A stretch of 64,000 nt of DNA, taken from assembly GCA_022559845.1 (NCBI GenBank), contig CM040118.1, forward strand, positions 263,399,519-263,463,518, in the 5' to 3' direction. The DNA is from Amorphophallus konjac. Taxonomy: Eukaryota; Streptophyta; Magnoliopsida; Alismatales; Araceae. Positions 1 to 10,467 of the stretch are shown one piece after another. The position numbers were made by a program, and so were the translations under genes. The notes under the pieces are model-generated. The model saw only the letters and a program-made list of their open reading frames with translations. It did not search any database and had not been told where the DNA came from. Position 1 is the stretch's first letter. Each line of letters begins with the position of its first letter.

Positions 1-1174
1 CGTGTCTAAATTGTGGAGTTGCATTAGACACGACCATCTTTACTTGCTCCGATTCTGAAATGGGGTCTCTCACTTTCTCTGCCAAGGATCTCCATCGATC
101 GGCAAATTGGGTGAAATCTTCGTCCGGCTTCATTTTTTCAGCCACTAGGTCGGTAATAGAGAAGGAGGGACCGACCCTATCCCGATATTTCTGTATGAAT
201 TTCCGTTGCACTACGTCGAAGTTCTCAGCCTCACTCGGCTCTAGGGAATAGAACCATTCTAAGGCGGGACCATCCAATGATCTCCTGAAGAGGTATGCCA
301 AGGATCTTTGATCGTTCTGCCAAAACGAGGACTCATACATAAAGTCCTTCAGATGAATGAGGGGGTTGCCTGTGCCGGTGTACCGTCGATACGTTGGCAT
401 TTCAGAAGGAGGGAGATGGAATACTGGAAGGATTGGTAAAGAGATCTCAGGCGCGGATTTGACATCCACGATCTTTTTGAAATCTCAGAATTGTTCGTCC
501 ATCTTGTTCATCCTATGAAGGAGAGATTGAGTGACCTCATTGTAAGGAGCAGGTTGTGGTGGCCACTGAGGCCTTGCAGAAGCCTGAGAAGGGAATTCCG
601 GATGAGAGAGACGTTGTGACATATCAGCAAATGGAACTGACTGAAATATCGTATGAGGAATTGGTGGAACTTGAGATTGGGGAGGTAATTGGAAAGGGGG
701 AGGTTGCAGATGTGGCATATCAGTAAATGGAACTGACTGAAATGTTGGATGAAGAATTGGTGGAACATGAGGCTGGGGAGGTAATTGGAAAGAGGGAGGC
801 TGCAAACTTGTCTGCACAAGAGGGAATGAGGGAGGGATTGCCTGTTCGGGCTCTTGAATAGAGAGAGCAACTGATGTTGGATTTTGAGGAGTAGAATAAA
901 CAGATTTCCCTTTTAAGACGGCCTGAAAGGCTCGGATCTGATCGGAATTGAGCTGTGTGTTCGCGAGAACACCTAGCAAGGAGGAAATATCTTGTGGCGG
1001 GGATGCTTCCCCGACGGCGGCTCGCACCTCATATGAGGGCTCACGGGAGGAACCTGCGTCCTCAGCAGGGACATGTGTCCCCTGGTGACTCGGGGTCGGA
1101 TTCTGACCATTCCCGGACATTTCTTGATCTTTTTCGGAACGTGAGATTTTGCCGGAACGCAATATCATACACAC
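1..1174 (-). pseudogene. Element V: partial gag of a Ty3/gypsy retrotransposon, running off the left edge
   Basis: Capsid-type Gag read on the minus strand from an ATG at 1174 (MCMILRSGK). The first ~225 codons are Pro/Gln-rich linker with two near-copies of a QLPPQ-x-PP block. An in-frame TGA lies at 485-487, where CGA would give Arg. The same frame then continues to base 1 with a retrotransposon Gag domain: a YTGTGNPLIHLKDFMYESS block, then RRSLDGPALEWFYSL, then QKYRD and FTQFADRWRSLAEKV. These blocks are typical of plant Ty3/gypsy Gag, probably of the non-chromovirus Tat/Athila side. Protease, RT and integrase must lie left of the window. The single stop fits a CGA-to-TGA change. Lineage is uncertain because no pol domain is visible. 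Confidence 0.8.
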
Positions 1175-1378
1175 TCAAACCAAGAACAAAGATTAACAAA
1201 CAAGTTGATGTTTAACGCCTTTTTGTGTTTTCTTTTTGTTTTCCCTTTTTTTTTCTTTTTCTTTCTAATTAAAATGTAATAACATACACACTCAAACCAT
1301 TAGCAAAGATTAACAAACAAGTTGATGTTTAACGCCTTTTTTGTTTTCTTTTGATTTTTCCCTTTTTTCTTTTTTTCC
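1166..1378. repeat. Two-copy tandem duplication, 117-bp period, at the V gag start
   Basis: Bases from 1166 (CATACACACTCAAACCA) recur from 1283, each followed by AGATTAACAAACAAGTTGAT and a T-rich tract. The duplication spans the gag ATG region of V and its leader. Confidence 0.8.
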
Positions 1379-1968
1379 TAATCTAATGTTCACACCACAG
1401 GAGGGAACTTAGTTGCAATATTGATTTCCGCCGTGTGATCTAAGGACACTCGACTCACCACGAATGGGTTAACTATCTCAAGGGAACTTCAGTAGTACAA
1501 CCAGCCCAGTGAACGAAGAGGGAATCCTTCGATGTCGGGGACTTACGGAGGTCCCAGTGGAGGAGATCCTAGTCCGTCGAGAGGAATTCCCGACGGAGAG
1601 TCCTTCCTTCACCAGGAAAAGGTGATCCTAAAAATGGAACAAAAGAAATAAAAATAAAAGGGAGATGATATGCAATGCAGTGCTAAATTTAACAAGAGAT
1701 ATATAAACATACAACAAATATATGCAATAAAAGAAATTAAACAAACATCACAACACTCATTTTCTGCAATGATACGAATCTCTTCAGACTTCAAGGGGAC
1801 TCTGGAGTAATGCACGTAGTGCACGAGGGGTGAAATTGGAATGCCAAGAGTGATAGCGGGAACACAAATATAGCGCACGCGGGTGCAATCAGGAGGGGCA
1901 CATGTGGGTGCCAAGTGGAGGGGGTGCTACTGAGAGCACAAATGTAGCGCACGAGGGCGCAATCAGGA

Positions 1969-2190
1969 GGGGCACACGTGGGTGCCGAGTGGAGGGGCAC
2001 GCGTGGGTGCCGAGTGGAGGGGCACACGTGGGTGCCGAGTGGAGGGGCACACGTGGGTGCCGAATGGAGGGGCACACGTGGGTGCCGAGTGGAGTGCTAA
2101 TGGGAGCACGAATGTGGCGCACGCGGGCGCAATCAGGAGGGGCACACGTGGGTGCCGAGTGGAGGGGCACACGTAGGTGCCGAGAATATT
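1969..2190. repeat. 25-bp minisatellite (GGGGCACACGTGGGTGCCGA core)
   Basis: Five consecutive 25-bp units start at 1969, 1994, 2019, 2044 and 2069. Two more start at 2139 and 2164 after a degenerate spacer. The spacer, with its AATCAGGAGG lead-in, also occurs near 1891 and 1961, so a longer higher-order unit has been duplicated too. It creates spurious reading frames on both strands. Confidence 0.9.
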
Positions 2191-2665
2191 TGGGTAACCA
2201 GAGAAAATAAAAGAGGTCCCACCGTGATCGCCAAAAAGGTGTAGACGGCTGGAAGGCGTCCACCCTCGAGGGAAAGAAAAACAATGATATAATAATAATA
2301 ATAAACAGTGACAATGATGAAAGAGTGATCGGCAGAGAAGGTATAGGCGACGGGAGTCGTCGTCTACCCTCGTCTGTCTTAGGAGATGGGGATAAAAGAT
2401 CGAATCAAGGAGAGGGAAGAAAATAGGGAAAGGGAAGAGGGGTGCGGAACGGACCCCGGTACGTGGCGGAGATAGGGGTCGGAAGACCCTCTCGCGCAAA
2501 CTGACCCCTTTCCCGATAAGCGTGACTTACCGTTCCACGAGCAGTTTTTCATATACCGGGAAGTCCGAGAATCTAAGTAACAGAAAGGGAGGGGTGCGAA
2601 GACTGAGAAACTGCAACGGAATATCGTTCTCCAGATAATTACAAAGATAATACGAACCAAGACAT

Positions 2666-2943
2666 ACCACCACAAGACATTGGTCTTTGTGGGGTTCTAA
2701 CAGTGATGCAATAATATCAACACTAATGAATATATATGTACATATTAAGACCACCACAAGACATTGGCCTTACGGGGTTTTATTGCAGCATAAATAATAA
2801 ATATTATATGTACATACCACCGCGAGACATTGGCCTTCACGGGGTTTTCGCAGCGATATAAGTAATAAGTATAACTATATACAAAAGACCACCGCGAGGT
2901 ATTATCCTCCGCGGGGTTTTTATTGTAATATAAGTAATAAAAG
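2666..2943. repeat. Diverged tandem repeat, 54-84 bp units, with ACCACCRCRAGACATTGG heads
   Basis: Units begin at 2666, 2750, 2816 and 2888. Each has an ACCACC..CGAG or CAAG head, a short centre (ACATTGG), then CGGGGTTTT and an AT-rich tail. In the first unit the arms CCACAAG and TTTGTGG can pair. The array passes directly into the ~103-bp array to its right, whose head GCTTCGCGAGG is a diverged version. Confidence 0.75.
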
Positions 2944-3350
2944 GCTTCGCGAGGAATTACTTCCGTCACGTGCACCTTCGTGAGGAATTACTTCCGTCGC
3001 AGGGTTTAGACAGAAATTAAAGAAATAAAATGACAGAATGAAAAAGGCTTCGCGAGGAATGACTTCCGTCACGTACACCTTCGCGAGGAATTACTTCCGT
3101 CACAGGGTTTAGACAGAAATCAAAGGAATAAAATGACAGAATAAAAAGGCTTCGCGAGAAATTACTTCCGTCACGTACACCTTCGCGAGGAATGACTTCC
3201 GTCGCAGGGTTTAGACAGAAATCAAAGGAATAAAAATGACAGAATAAAAAAAAAAAGCTTCGCGAGGAATGGCTTCCGTCACGTACACTTTCGCGAGGAA
3301 TTACTTCCGTCGCAGGGACCTCCGCGAGGAATTACTTCCGTCCACGGGGT
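2944..3350. repeat. Tandem repeat of ~102-108 bp (GCTTCGCGAGGAAT...ACTTCCGTC)
   Basis: Units begin at 2944, 3047, 3149 and 3257. Each contains two copies of a CGCGAGGAAT-x-ACTTCCGTC half-unit, one followed by ACGTACAC and the other by GCAGGGTTTAGACAG. A final truncated half-unit ends near 3350. Confidence 0.9.
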
Positions 3351-3959
3351 TTAAACAAAAGGGAAAATTGACAGGAAAGAAAGGGGGAAGGGGATGTGAT
3401 CGCCAGGGGCTGAGAACCCCACAGGAAGTGTTCTGATCGCATTTGCCACCGGAGCGGGAGCAATGCGGGTCCTCTCTTCCTCTTCTGTCGGCCGGCCGAC
3501 GAAGAGGGCTTCCTTCGGTTACCCCGATTAAAAAGATAAGAGGGGGAGAAGAGCTTATCGGGGGAGACCGACGACGAGCTCAAGAGCATAAGTGATACGA
3601 GCACCGCACGACCGAGGACCTTCAAAACAGACTTCAGAAACTGGTTAAGCTGAACATAAGAACACTCACATACATATATATATATGAGTAGTACATATAT
3701 TTATATAAACATAAATGCATTAAACATCTTAAGCATATTTACATAAACATATATAAACGTATACATAAACTGATCAAAATAAAAGAATGAGAATTTTAGA
3801 GAGAATGAGAGGAAGAAAAAGAGGAAGAAAACTTCCCCTTTTATTTTTTTTTATTTTTGAAATCTTCTTTTAAGAAGAAAGAAGATGTAAGATTAGAGGA
3901 AAATAAAACTAAACAAAATAAAGAGTAGAATAAGATATGTAATATATATATATGTATAT

Positions 3960-4415
3960 ATATATATGGGAAAGAGAGAGAGGGTGAGGGGAGAGTGACG
4001 GAGGGGGAGAGAAGAGACGGAGGGGGAGAGAGAGAAGGCGGGAGAGGAGAGAGAGAGAAAGAGGAAGAGAGAGGGGGGTGGGCGCGAGAGGAGAGATGAG
4101 ACGGGGGAGAGACAGAGACGGGGAGAGAGAGAGACGCGGGGGGAAAGAGAGAACGAGAGGGAGAGATGAGACGGAGGGGAGAAGAGAGAGAGAACTGAGA
4201 GGAGAGAGAGAGAGATGAAACAGGGAGAGGGAGAGAGACGACGAAGGGGAGAAGAGAGAGAGAACTGAGAGGAGAGAGGGAGATGAAACAGGGAGGGAGA
4301 GAGAGACGCAGAAGGGGGGAAAGAGAGAGAGAGAGAGTTAAAAGAATAAAAAAATAAAATAAAAAGAGAGAGAGAGAGAGAGAGAGATCGCGGCGGAAGC
4401 CGCGAGAGAGAGAGA

Positions 4416-4453
<38 letters not shown>

Positions 4454-4680
4454 CAGAGAGAGACAATGAGAGGGAGGGGGAGACAGAGAACGAGAGGGAG
4501 AAGAGGAGAGAGAGAGGGTGCGGCGGAGAGGGAGACAGAGAGAGAGAAATGAGACGGGGGAGAGACAGAGACGGGGAGAGAGAGAGACGCGGGGGGAGAG
4601 AGAGAACAAGACATGGAGAGAGGGAGAGAAAGAGAGACAGAGGGAGAGAGAGATGGGGAGAGAGAGGGGGGGTCCGGCGG
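3960..4680. repeat. Purine-rich (GA)n-type low-complexity tract in the V LTR
   Basis: About 700 bp of almost pure G+A on the plus strand, with an uninterrupted GA run around 4360-4450. A block starting GAGATGAGACGGGGGAGAG near 4092 recurs near 4547, so part of the tract spread by duplication. A TA microsatellite lies just left (3943-3966). Confidence 0.9.
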
Positions 4681-4770
4681 TGAGACAGGGCGGTAGCGGC
4701 GGTGGAGGAGGCCGGAGGCAGGGGGAGCGGCGGCGCAAGCGGGGCCGAAGGTGGCCGGGGCGGAGACGGA

Positions 4771-4828
4771 GCCGGAGACGGGAGCGGCGGCCGGAGACGG
4801 GAGCGGCAGCCGGAGACGGGAGCGGCGG
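4771..4828. repeat. GC-rich minisatellite, 19-bp period
   Basis: GCCGGAGACGGGAGCGGCG repeats at 4771, 4790 and 4809 inside a larger GC-rich, CGG-rich segment (about 4680-5095). The 19-bp period shifts frame each turn, so the long reading frames here are not evidence for coding. Confidence 0.85.
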
Positions 4829-5254
4829 GGACGACAGCGGCGGCAGGGGAAGGCCGGAGGCGGGAGCGACGGGCGAGCGGGCGGCGTCGCGAGGGCGCGG
4901 GCGGCATCGCGGCGGTGGCCTGGAACGGTAGGGGTGCTGGAGGCGACGGCCGGCAGTGGGGCTGGAGTGGCAGGGGCGGCGTCGGGGCGCTGGGCACAGG
5001 CGGCGGCGTCGCAGGGGCCGGGGGTGTCGCGGGGCGGCGTCGCGGCGTGGGCTCGGGCTGCCGTGCGCGGCAGAAGAAGGACGAAGAAGACGCCACAACG
5101 GCCTCTTCTTTCAAATGGGGGGCATGGGCGACGAGGCCCCCCCTGCGAACTGCTTTTTAATAGTTTTTTTTTCTTGTTTTTTTTTTAGAGAGATTGAGGG
5201 AGGGAGAGAACAGAAATGAAAGAGGGGGGGATGAGGGAGGAAGAGAGAGAGGGA

Positions 5255-5450
5255 GATGGTGGAGGTGGCTTGTGTGGTGGCTGCAGAGGGAGAGAAGGAG
5301 AGAGGGAGGGGAGACGGTGAAGGTGGTTTGTGTGGTGGCTGTAGAGGAAGAGAAGGAGAGAGGGAGGGGAGACGGTGGAGGTGGTTTGTGTGGTGGCTGC
5401 AGAGGGAGAGAAGGAGAGAGGGAGGGGAGACGGTGGAGGTGGTTAGCAGG
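5255..5450. repeat. 58-bp tandem repeat, three full copies plus a partial
   Basis: Units start at 5255, 5313, 5371 and 5429 with GAYGGTG and contain GGTTTGTGTGGTGGCTG followed by a GAGAGG-rich tail. The fourth is cut after ~20 bp. From ~5470 to 5951 I see only unique-looking sequence of the V LTR, including two copies of TGGGCCAAGCCCATTA (near 5724 and 5775). Confidence 0.9.
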
Positions 5451-6349
5451 CCCAGGGGGGAGCGGGTGAGGTGAGAAGAAGAGGATGTCCAGGGGAGTGA
5501 AGCTTAGCCGAGAATGGAAAAAGGGGAGTCAGTCTGGAGGACGGGGTGGCTGTGGGTTAGTGAGAGAGATGGGTGTGGAGTGAACAGAGAGTGGGAGGTT
5601 TAAGTGTGTGGGGTTGAGAGAGGGAGCAAGATCCGTGAGAAATGGATGAAGTTAATAAGTTGGGCATTAAAAGATGGGGCCATGCGAATTACAACTTTAT
5701 TTATTTATTTTTGAATAGGAATGGGCCAAGCCCATTAGCACACAATGACCCCCCCTCTTTTAGGATTAAAAGGATGGGCCAAGCCCATTAACAAGAGTTT
5801 TTATTCAAGAAACCACAATTTTCTTTTCGTGAGACGAGATCATCAGATTTAATTAGAGATTACTCAACTAACTTAACCGTGTGAGCTGCTTTGGGGCGTC
5901 TTAGTGTAATACAGGATCTGCTCAGCATAATGCTAAAATGTCGTGTCTACAGCCGTCTGTGGACGTCGAAAAATGTCGATGATGATCATACGGCATGCAC
6001 GTCTCGACACTCGAGAGCAAGCCGAAGATGAAAATGCCAAATAGACCTCATGCCTCGCCCGATCAGGATGAGGACTCGCTTGGTGGTCCGCTAGCCGATG
6101 AGGGAGCCCCTCGGGAGGAAGATACGGCCACAACTCTATTGCCAGCCGTGCCGAGAGCCGAATCGAAGAAGAGTCGGGGACTCCGACACAGCCCGACGTG
6201 CACCGAAAGTCATGCAGAGTCTGGGACCGGGCCCCAAAGGCTGCGAATGGAACATTGTAGAGGTCATACATAGCAACCGGAACCTTCCGGGAATGTCGAC
6301 ATTCACGTAGAATGGCCGCGACTTCGAGAAGAATCCATTTAGTGCTTAA

Positions 6350-6610
6350 AACGGCACGAGGGGGCTTTAAAATGGCGCGCCTTAAAACGGCGCCCCCCCC
6401 CCCCCTTTAAAACGACGCACCCTTTTTTCCTTCTTTGGCTACACGGCGCGCCCCGAAGGCCCCTTTGATGCTTAAAACGGCGCCGCTTTGAATGTGGCAC
6501 CGTTTTAACCCCCCTTTCTTTGTTTAGCTACACGGTGCGCTCGAGGCCTCCCCCTTTGATGCTTAAAGCAGCGCCCCTTTGAATATGGCGCCGTTTTAAC
6601 CTCTTACTTC
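6350..6610. repeat. U3 cluster of AAAACGG / GGCGCC palindromic motifs in Y
   Basis: Repeated TTAAAACGG, TTAAAATGG and GGCGCGCC blocks occur in both orientations. One inverted pair is TTAAAACGG (6472-6480) with CCGTTTTAA (6500-6508). A homologous cluster is in Z at 37640-37920. Confidence 0.75.
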
Positions 6611-7050
6611 TATTCTCTGAAGCGCTTCCGGCGTGCAGTGAAGCCATCCCGTCATCAATACGGTCCCCTGTTTCCTGCGAACAGCACGTCGATGAACTAC
6701 TTAAAATGGTAAAAGGTCTGCTTCGATCCGTTGGGCATCCAAGCATGTTCTTCAAATGGAAACTCTCGAGCCCTGCACTGTCGAACGCTTGCTCCGTCAG
6801 CCGGCCGCCCATTCCCCTGCAAATGATGAAAGCAACGTGGCTAGCGGTGGATATGCCAGCAGAGGAGGAGGCCATGCCTCTGCCCCTCTCCCGGTCACAC
6901 TGTAGCCTCGGCGGAGGTGACGTCCACGACAACGGCACTCGACACGGCGACACGGCAGAGGCGTTGCAGGCGAAGCAAGATGGAAAGAAGAAGAAATAGA
7001 GAGAAATAAGGGGGGGGGGGCTCTCCCTTCGACAGGGCCACTGCTCTCCC

Positions 7051-7058
7051 TATAAAAA
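7051..7058 (+). promoter_or_regulatory. TATA box of element Y
   Basis: CCCTATAAAAAGCCCACC is a strong TATA context about 1.09 kb from the Y start. The equivalent position in W also holds TATAAAG, and in Z (minus strand) TATATATG, which supports the orientation assigned to all three. Confidence 0.6.
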
Positions 7059-7396
7059 GCCCACCACGGGGAACTTTGATCGGTTGGAGAAGAGGGACAA
7101 CTCTTGGAAGCTTGAAAGGTAGAAGCTTTTCTTCTAAGAGAAACCCCTTGAAGCCCGAATCCTGTGTGAAGAAGAAGAGAGAAAGAGTGGGAGAGAGAGG
7201 GGAGGAAGAGTGAGAGCCAGCCGTGTGAGGGTGGGTCGTTGTCTTTCTCCTCTTCCCTTGTATTCTGCTCGGCGACGTCCAGCCCCGATGTAGCTCTTCT
7301 GTTTAAATGGAAATGAAGCATGGGGCCTTCAACCCCGATCCTCACTTATCTCCCTCATGAAACCCGATTTTGATGCTCGCTCATCCCTTCCCTTTT

Positions 7397-7401
7397 GCAA
7401 G
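7397..7401. other. TSD of element A (left copy, GCAAG)
   Basis: GCAAG directly precedes the TG of the A LTR and is repeated at 27899-27903 directly after its CA. Confidence 0.95.
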
Positions 7402-8399
7402 TGTCACGTCCCGACGCGGAATATCGAGGGCACGACGAGTCGTAAACACGTGTGTCGATCAGAGCATGTACAATTTTATTTCTAAAATCAGAAATGAACG
7501 GGAAAATGATACTTTTATTCCATCAAAATGAAGTTTACAACACTAATTGATAAGCCATAAAGACAATTACAACTTTCAAATCCAAATTACAACATTCTTG
7601 TAAAATCACTAGTTGATCTACATAAACCTAGGTAAAAAGAAAAACACTCTTTCACTCTTGTCCATTCCCTTGTTCAATTTCATTTCCTGTAACAATTAAT
7701 CAAAACGTAGGGTGAGCTAAAAGCTCAGTAGGATTTTATATCTCTATGAACCAGGCAATCTTTAAGTGTTAGCAATTTAAACAACTTTCTAACTTGTATC
7801 GGGAAGTATATAAACATGAATAGAATTTCTAAGTAATTGAGATGATATGATATCAAGATGAATTTCTAAGTAATGACTTTGAACAAATAAGGAATTTCAT
7901 GTAATTGGCCATTTTCACGCAAGTCAAGTAATTCATGTAATTTTCAAGTAAACAAGTAACAAGTAAACAAGTACGAATAGTGGAATGCCGTATCAAGTAA
8001 ATCTATCATGCACTTCGGTGTAATGCCACACCATTGGTCAATCAACTCCCATGGGCACAAGTACTTTCGGGCGCTCCCCCCAGGACCAGACCGGGCCCCA
8101 TTAATGCCAGGCATTGAGTCATATGGATCCGAAGATCCCAAGTACGTTTAGACATCCACTTTAATGTATATGGCCAAGAATTTCCAAGAATATGCTGTTT
8201 GTAATAAGCACAGATTTGACACAATTTCAGAAGTTGCAAGAAAAGTGGATAACAATTTAAGGCATAATGTTTAACGACATTAAGTCGTGGAGTTCAAAAA
8301 TGAACGGTAAGTAGGAAGAAAATCAAGTAATTAGAGTTTAATAGAATTAATTTGATTCCATGGTTTAATCTTATGTGCATTTGATTTACAAGTGTTTAG

Positions 8400-9190
8400 A
8401 CATGTTTACAGGAAGTTTTTGTTCATTAAAAATGCATTAGTTAGCCAAAACGGTGATTTATTATAATAATCAGAATTTTATTATGAAAATAACTTTTTAT
8501 GTTGAAAATAATTCTAACTTGCTAAAAATAATATTAACATGCTGTGAATGATTTTCATATGTTACCTTACTGGTAAGATGATAAAAATAATTTTTTTCAT
8601 GCTGGATTTAATTTTTACATGCTGAAAATTAATACTTAACATGCTAAAATAATCAACTTACTGATAATATGATAAGATAAGTTTACCATGCTGATTATAG
8701 AAATTTTCTGATAACAACATAATTTTTATCATGCTAAAAATCATTTTTCTCTATTTATTTGCTAATTATTTGATAGGAAAATAGAATTATCATGCTGAAA
8801 AATAGTTTTAATACCCTGAAAATAATTCTAACATGCCAAAAATAATTTTAGCATGCTGGAATAATTTTACTATACTAGAAGAATTTTTATCATGCTGGAA
8901 GTAATTTTCATGCATCAATTTACTAATTATGTAATAGAAAATTAAGTTTTATATGCACAAAAATAGCTTTAAATAGATTTTATCATGCTGAAAATAATTT
9001 TTTTATCTCAGTATGTATAAAATAATTTTATCATATTGGAAGTCACTTTTAACATGCTAGAAATAGTTTTAACATGTTGGAAACAATTTTTAGTATGTAT
9101 AAACTAATGTGGTGAAAATTAGATTTTTACATGTAAAAATAATTTCATTCTGCAAAAATAAATTTTTAACGTGCTGTAAGAATTAAAACA
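8400..9190. repeat. AT-rich degenerate CATGCTGAAAATAATTTT repeat in the A LTR
   Basis: About 25 loosely spaced copies of CATGCTG/CATGCTA followed by A/T-rich spacers. The same block is in the other A LTR at 25740-26530. No stable period is visible. Confidence 0.7.
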
Positions 9191-9494
9191 TGCTAATCTT
9201 ACATTTTCTTACTTTTGGTGACTAATTACGTACAATTAATGTGGACTTCCAACAGATATAGTTCCTATTGTAAAGTGACTTAAGTTTAGTCCCACATTGG
9301 AAGTTACAAAAAACTTGCATAGCTTTATATGTTGGAGAACTCACCCTTGGGTCAGGACCCAAGGGGCATAGGATGTGGGCTTGAGTTGTGGTGCGGTGCG
9401 GTGCGGTCAAGCGCGACTTTGAACATCGCGTCTGAAAATATAAATTTTTTTTAAAAATGTTTGACCCCAGAGGGGCGGGAAAAACACTGTGTGA

Positions 9495-9550
9495 ACGCGC
9501 TATGTCGGGCCAGCGCGTTCAGAACGCGCTACTGAGGTATAGCGCGTTCT
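9495..9550. repeat. AGCGCG palindrome cluster in the A 3' LTR
   Basis: AGAACGCGCTA (9521-9531) and TAGCGCGTTCT (9540-9550) are perfect 11-bp arms around an 8-bp loop. A second pair, GAACGCGCT with AGCGCGTTC, lies directly to its left. The other A LTR keeps this cluster and two further hairpins that are missing here. Confidence 0.9.
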
Positions 9551-9843
9551 AGACCTGATAAAAAAAATGGGAATACGCCTCCAATAAAATGACCATAACT
9601 TGCTCATTTCAAAACGGAATTTAATAAATGAGCTATCAATGGAAAGAGGAAAGAAAAACGAACAAGATGACATGATTTAATTGAAGTTTAGCCTGAGAGA
9701 CACCTACCTTTTGACGGATCTAAGATTATCCCCAAATATATAAAGAAAACCCTTGATCTTCCAAATCCTCCTTCAAATCTCCACGAATCTTCGCAGCAGC
9801 ATAAACTTAACTCCCAGGGATGGTTTGAGGGTCGAATGGGGTT

Positions 9844-9853
9844 CTATTTATAG
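9844..9853 (-). promoter_or_regulatory. TATA box of the A LTR (3' copy)
   Basis: Minus-strand GGCTATAAATAGAACCCC is a strong TATA context. The equivalent site in the 5' LTR is at 27359-27368, where it would drive the element. Confidence 0.65.
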
Positions 9854-10383
9854 CCAAAACTTGGCAAAATGGGTCAAAATTTCCTTACCTAAATCCACCA
9901 ACCCCATGAACTCGTTTTAGAAGAAAAATACAATTTCTCCTCTTAATTTAGACCATCTTAAGTGTGAATTCAGTGTAAAAACGGCTGGTCCAAGGTGGCT
10001 GGTAGGTAAGGGTCTATTTTTGAGTCAAATCTTCTAGAAATGGGGTTATTATAATCTCTTAAATATCATATTAAACACATGTTACGAATTTAAGGTTAAT
10101 TTAACCTTTATTGAATCCTTTAACTATTAATTCAGCCCATTATGCATTATCCAATGGGCCAATTGTAAACCTAATCCATTACATAGACTTTTATTGGGCT
10201 TACTATTGATTTATCTAAGGTGCAAAGCATTTAATCTCTATTTACTTCTAGTTGATTCAAGTAAATTCAATAAACTAGCTTATTTCATATAGTAAAAATG
10301 AAATTTGATTATTTCATGAAAATTTTAATTACATAATCAAATTGAAATTTTTATTTCTCATTTTTAAATTTTGGGTTTCTACA

Positions 10384-10397
10384 TCCTCCCTCACTTA
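10384..10397 (-). other. Polypurine tract of element A
   Basis: Minus-strand AAGTGAGGGAGGA directly abuts the TGTAGAAACC start of the 3' LTR, the expected plus-strand primer position. Confidence 0.85.
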
Positions 10398-10467
10398 AAA
10401 GAATTTGGTCCTCCAAATTCACATTATATAACTAAAATTCAAAAATTCGAGTAGAGAGGTCGAATTT

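Larger units (their letters stand above)
1..5951 (-). mobile_element. Element V (Ty3/gypsy), 5' part: gag, leader and long 5' LTR
   Basis: The gag orientation puts the 5' LTR to its right. A plausible LTR outer end is the minus-strand TGTAGACACGACA starting at 5951, six bases from the start of element Y. The inner LTR end and primer site could not be placed: the complement of CTGGGAC near 1549 is only a weak candidate. The 4.8 kb from 1175 to 5951 holds no credible gene. It is a succession of tandem arrays (listed separately) plus AT-rich sequence. The long serine/leucine/proline and arginine/glycine reading frames over 3841-5188 are translations of low-complexity purine-rich and GC-rich DNA. 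The left end is outside the window, so no TSD can be tested. Confidence 0.6.
5958..7401 (+). mobile_element. Element Y, left part: giant LTR without coding domains, interrupted by element A
   Basis: Starts TGTGGACGTC and is nearly identical at its start to the reverse complement of the Z end at 38325. Its second part resumes at 27904, after the TSD GCAAG of element A. Joined, the LTR would be ~3.3 kb and end TCTACA at 29784. TG...CA ends and a TATA box 1.1 kb in suggest plus orientation. The segment holds a cluster of TTAAAATGGCGCGCC-like repeats (6350-6600). No coding domain is visible. Flanking pentamers CCGTC (left) and CCTCG (right) do not match, so the solo-LTR status is inferred only by analogy with Z. 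Confidence 0.7.
7687..9707 (-). other. Putative leader intron in the A LTR (3' copy)
   Basis: On the minus strand the TATA box (~9850) is followed by ~140 bp and then TCAAAAG|GTAGGTG (donor, intron start 9707). The candidate acceptor is TTGTTACAG|GAAATG ending at 7687, with CTCAC about 30 bases upstream as a possible branch site. The palindromes at 9495-9550 lie just inside the donor. Donor and acceptor are preserved in the other A LTR and in D. Splicing is inferred, not shown. Confidence 0.4.
7402..10383 (-). repeat. 3' LTR of element A (2,982 bp)
   Basis: Plus-strand ends are TGTCACGTCCC...GGTTTCTACA. It matches the LTR at 24719-27898 over its length but is 198 bp shorter, through three gaps near 9389-9440. 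Outside the gaps the two differ by scattered substitutions only, so A is older than B but not ancient. The 8400-9200 part is an AT-rich stretch rich in CATGCTGAAAATAA-like degenerate repeats. Confidence 0.95.

Noticed and set aside
1534..1600. Primer binding site for element V near 1549-1582
   Set aside because: Only CTGGGAC resembles other sites. There is no TGG at the right place and no convincing LTR end beside it.
3841..5188. Long frames on both strands (up to ~400 aa) rich in Ser/Leu/Pro or Arg/Gly
   Set aside because: They are translations of GA-rich and CGG-rich low-complexity DNA, open in several frames at once, with no domain.
5933..6273. Protein similarity between minus frame 5933-6271 and plus frame 37975-38343
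   Set aside because: The similarity is real but due to Y and Z being inverted copies of one LTR. The frames are not intact in both and carry no domain.
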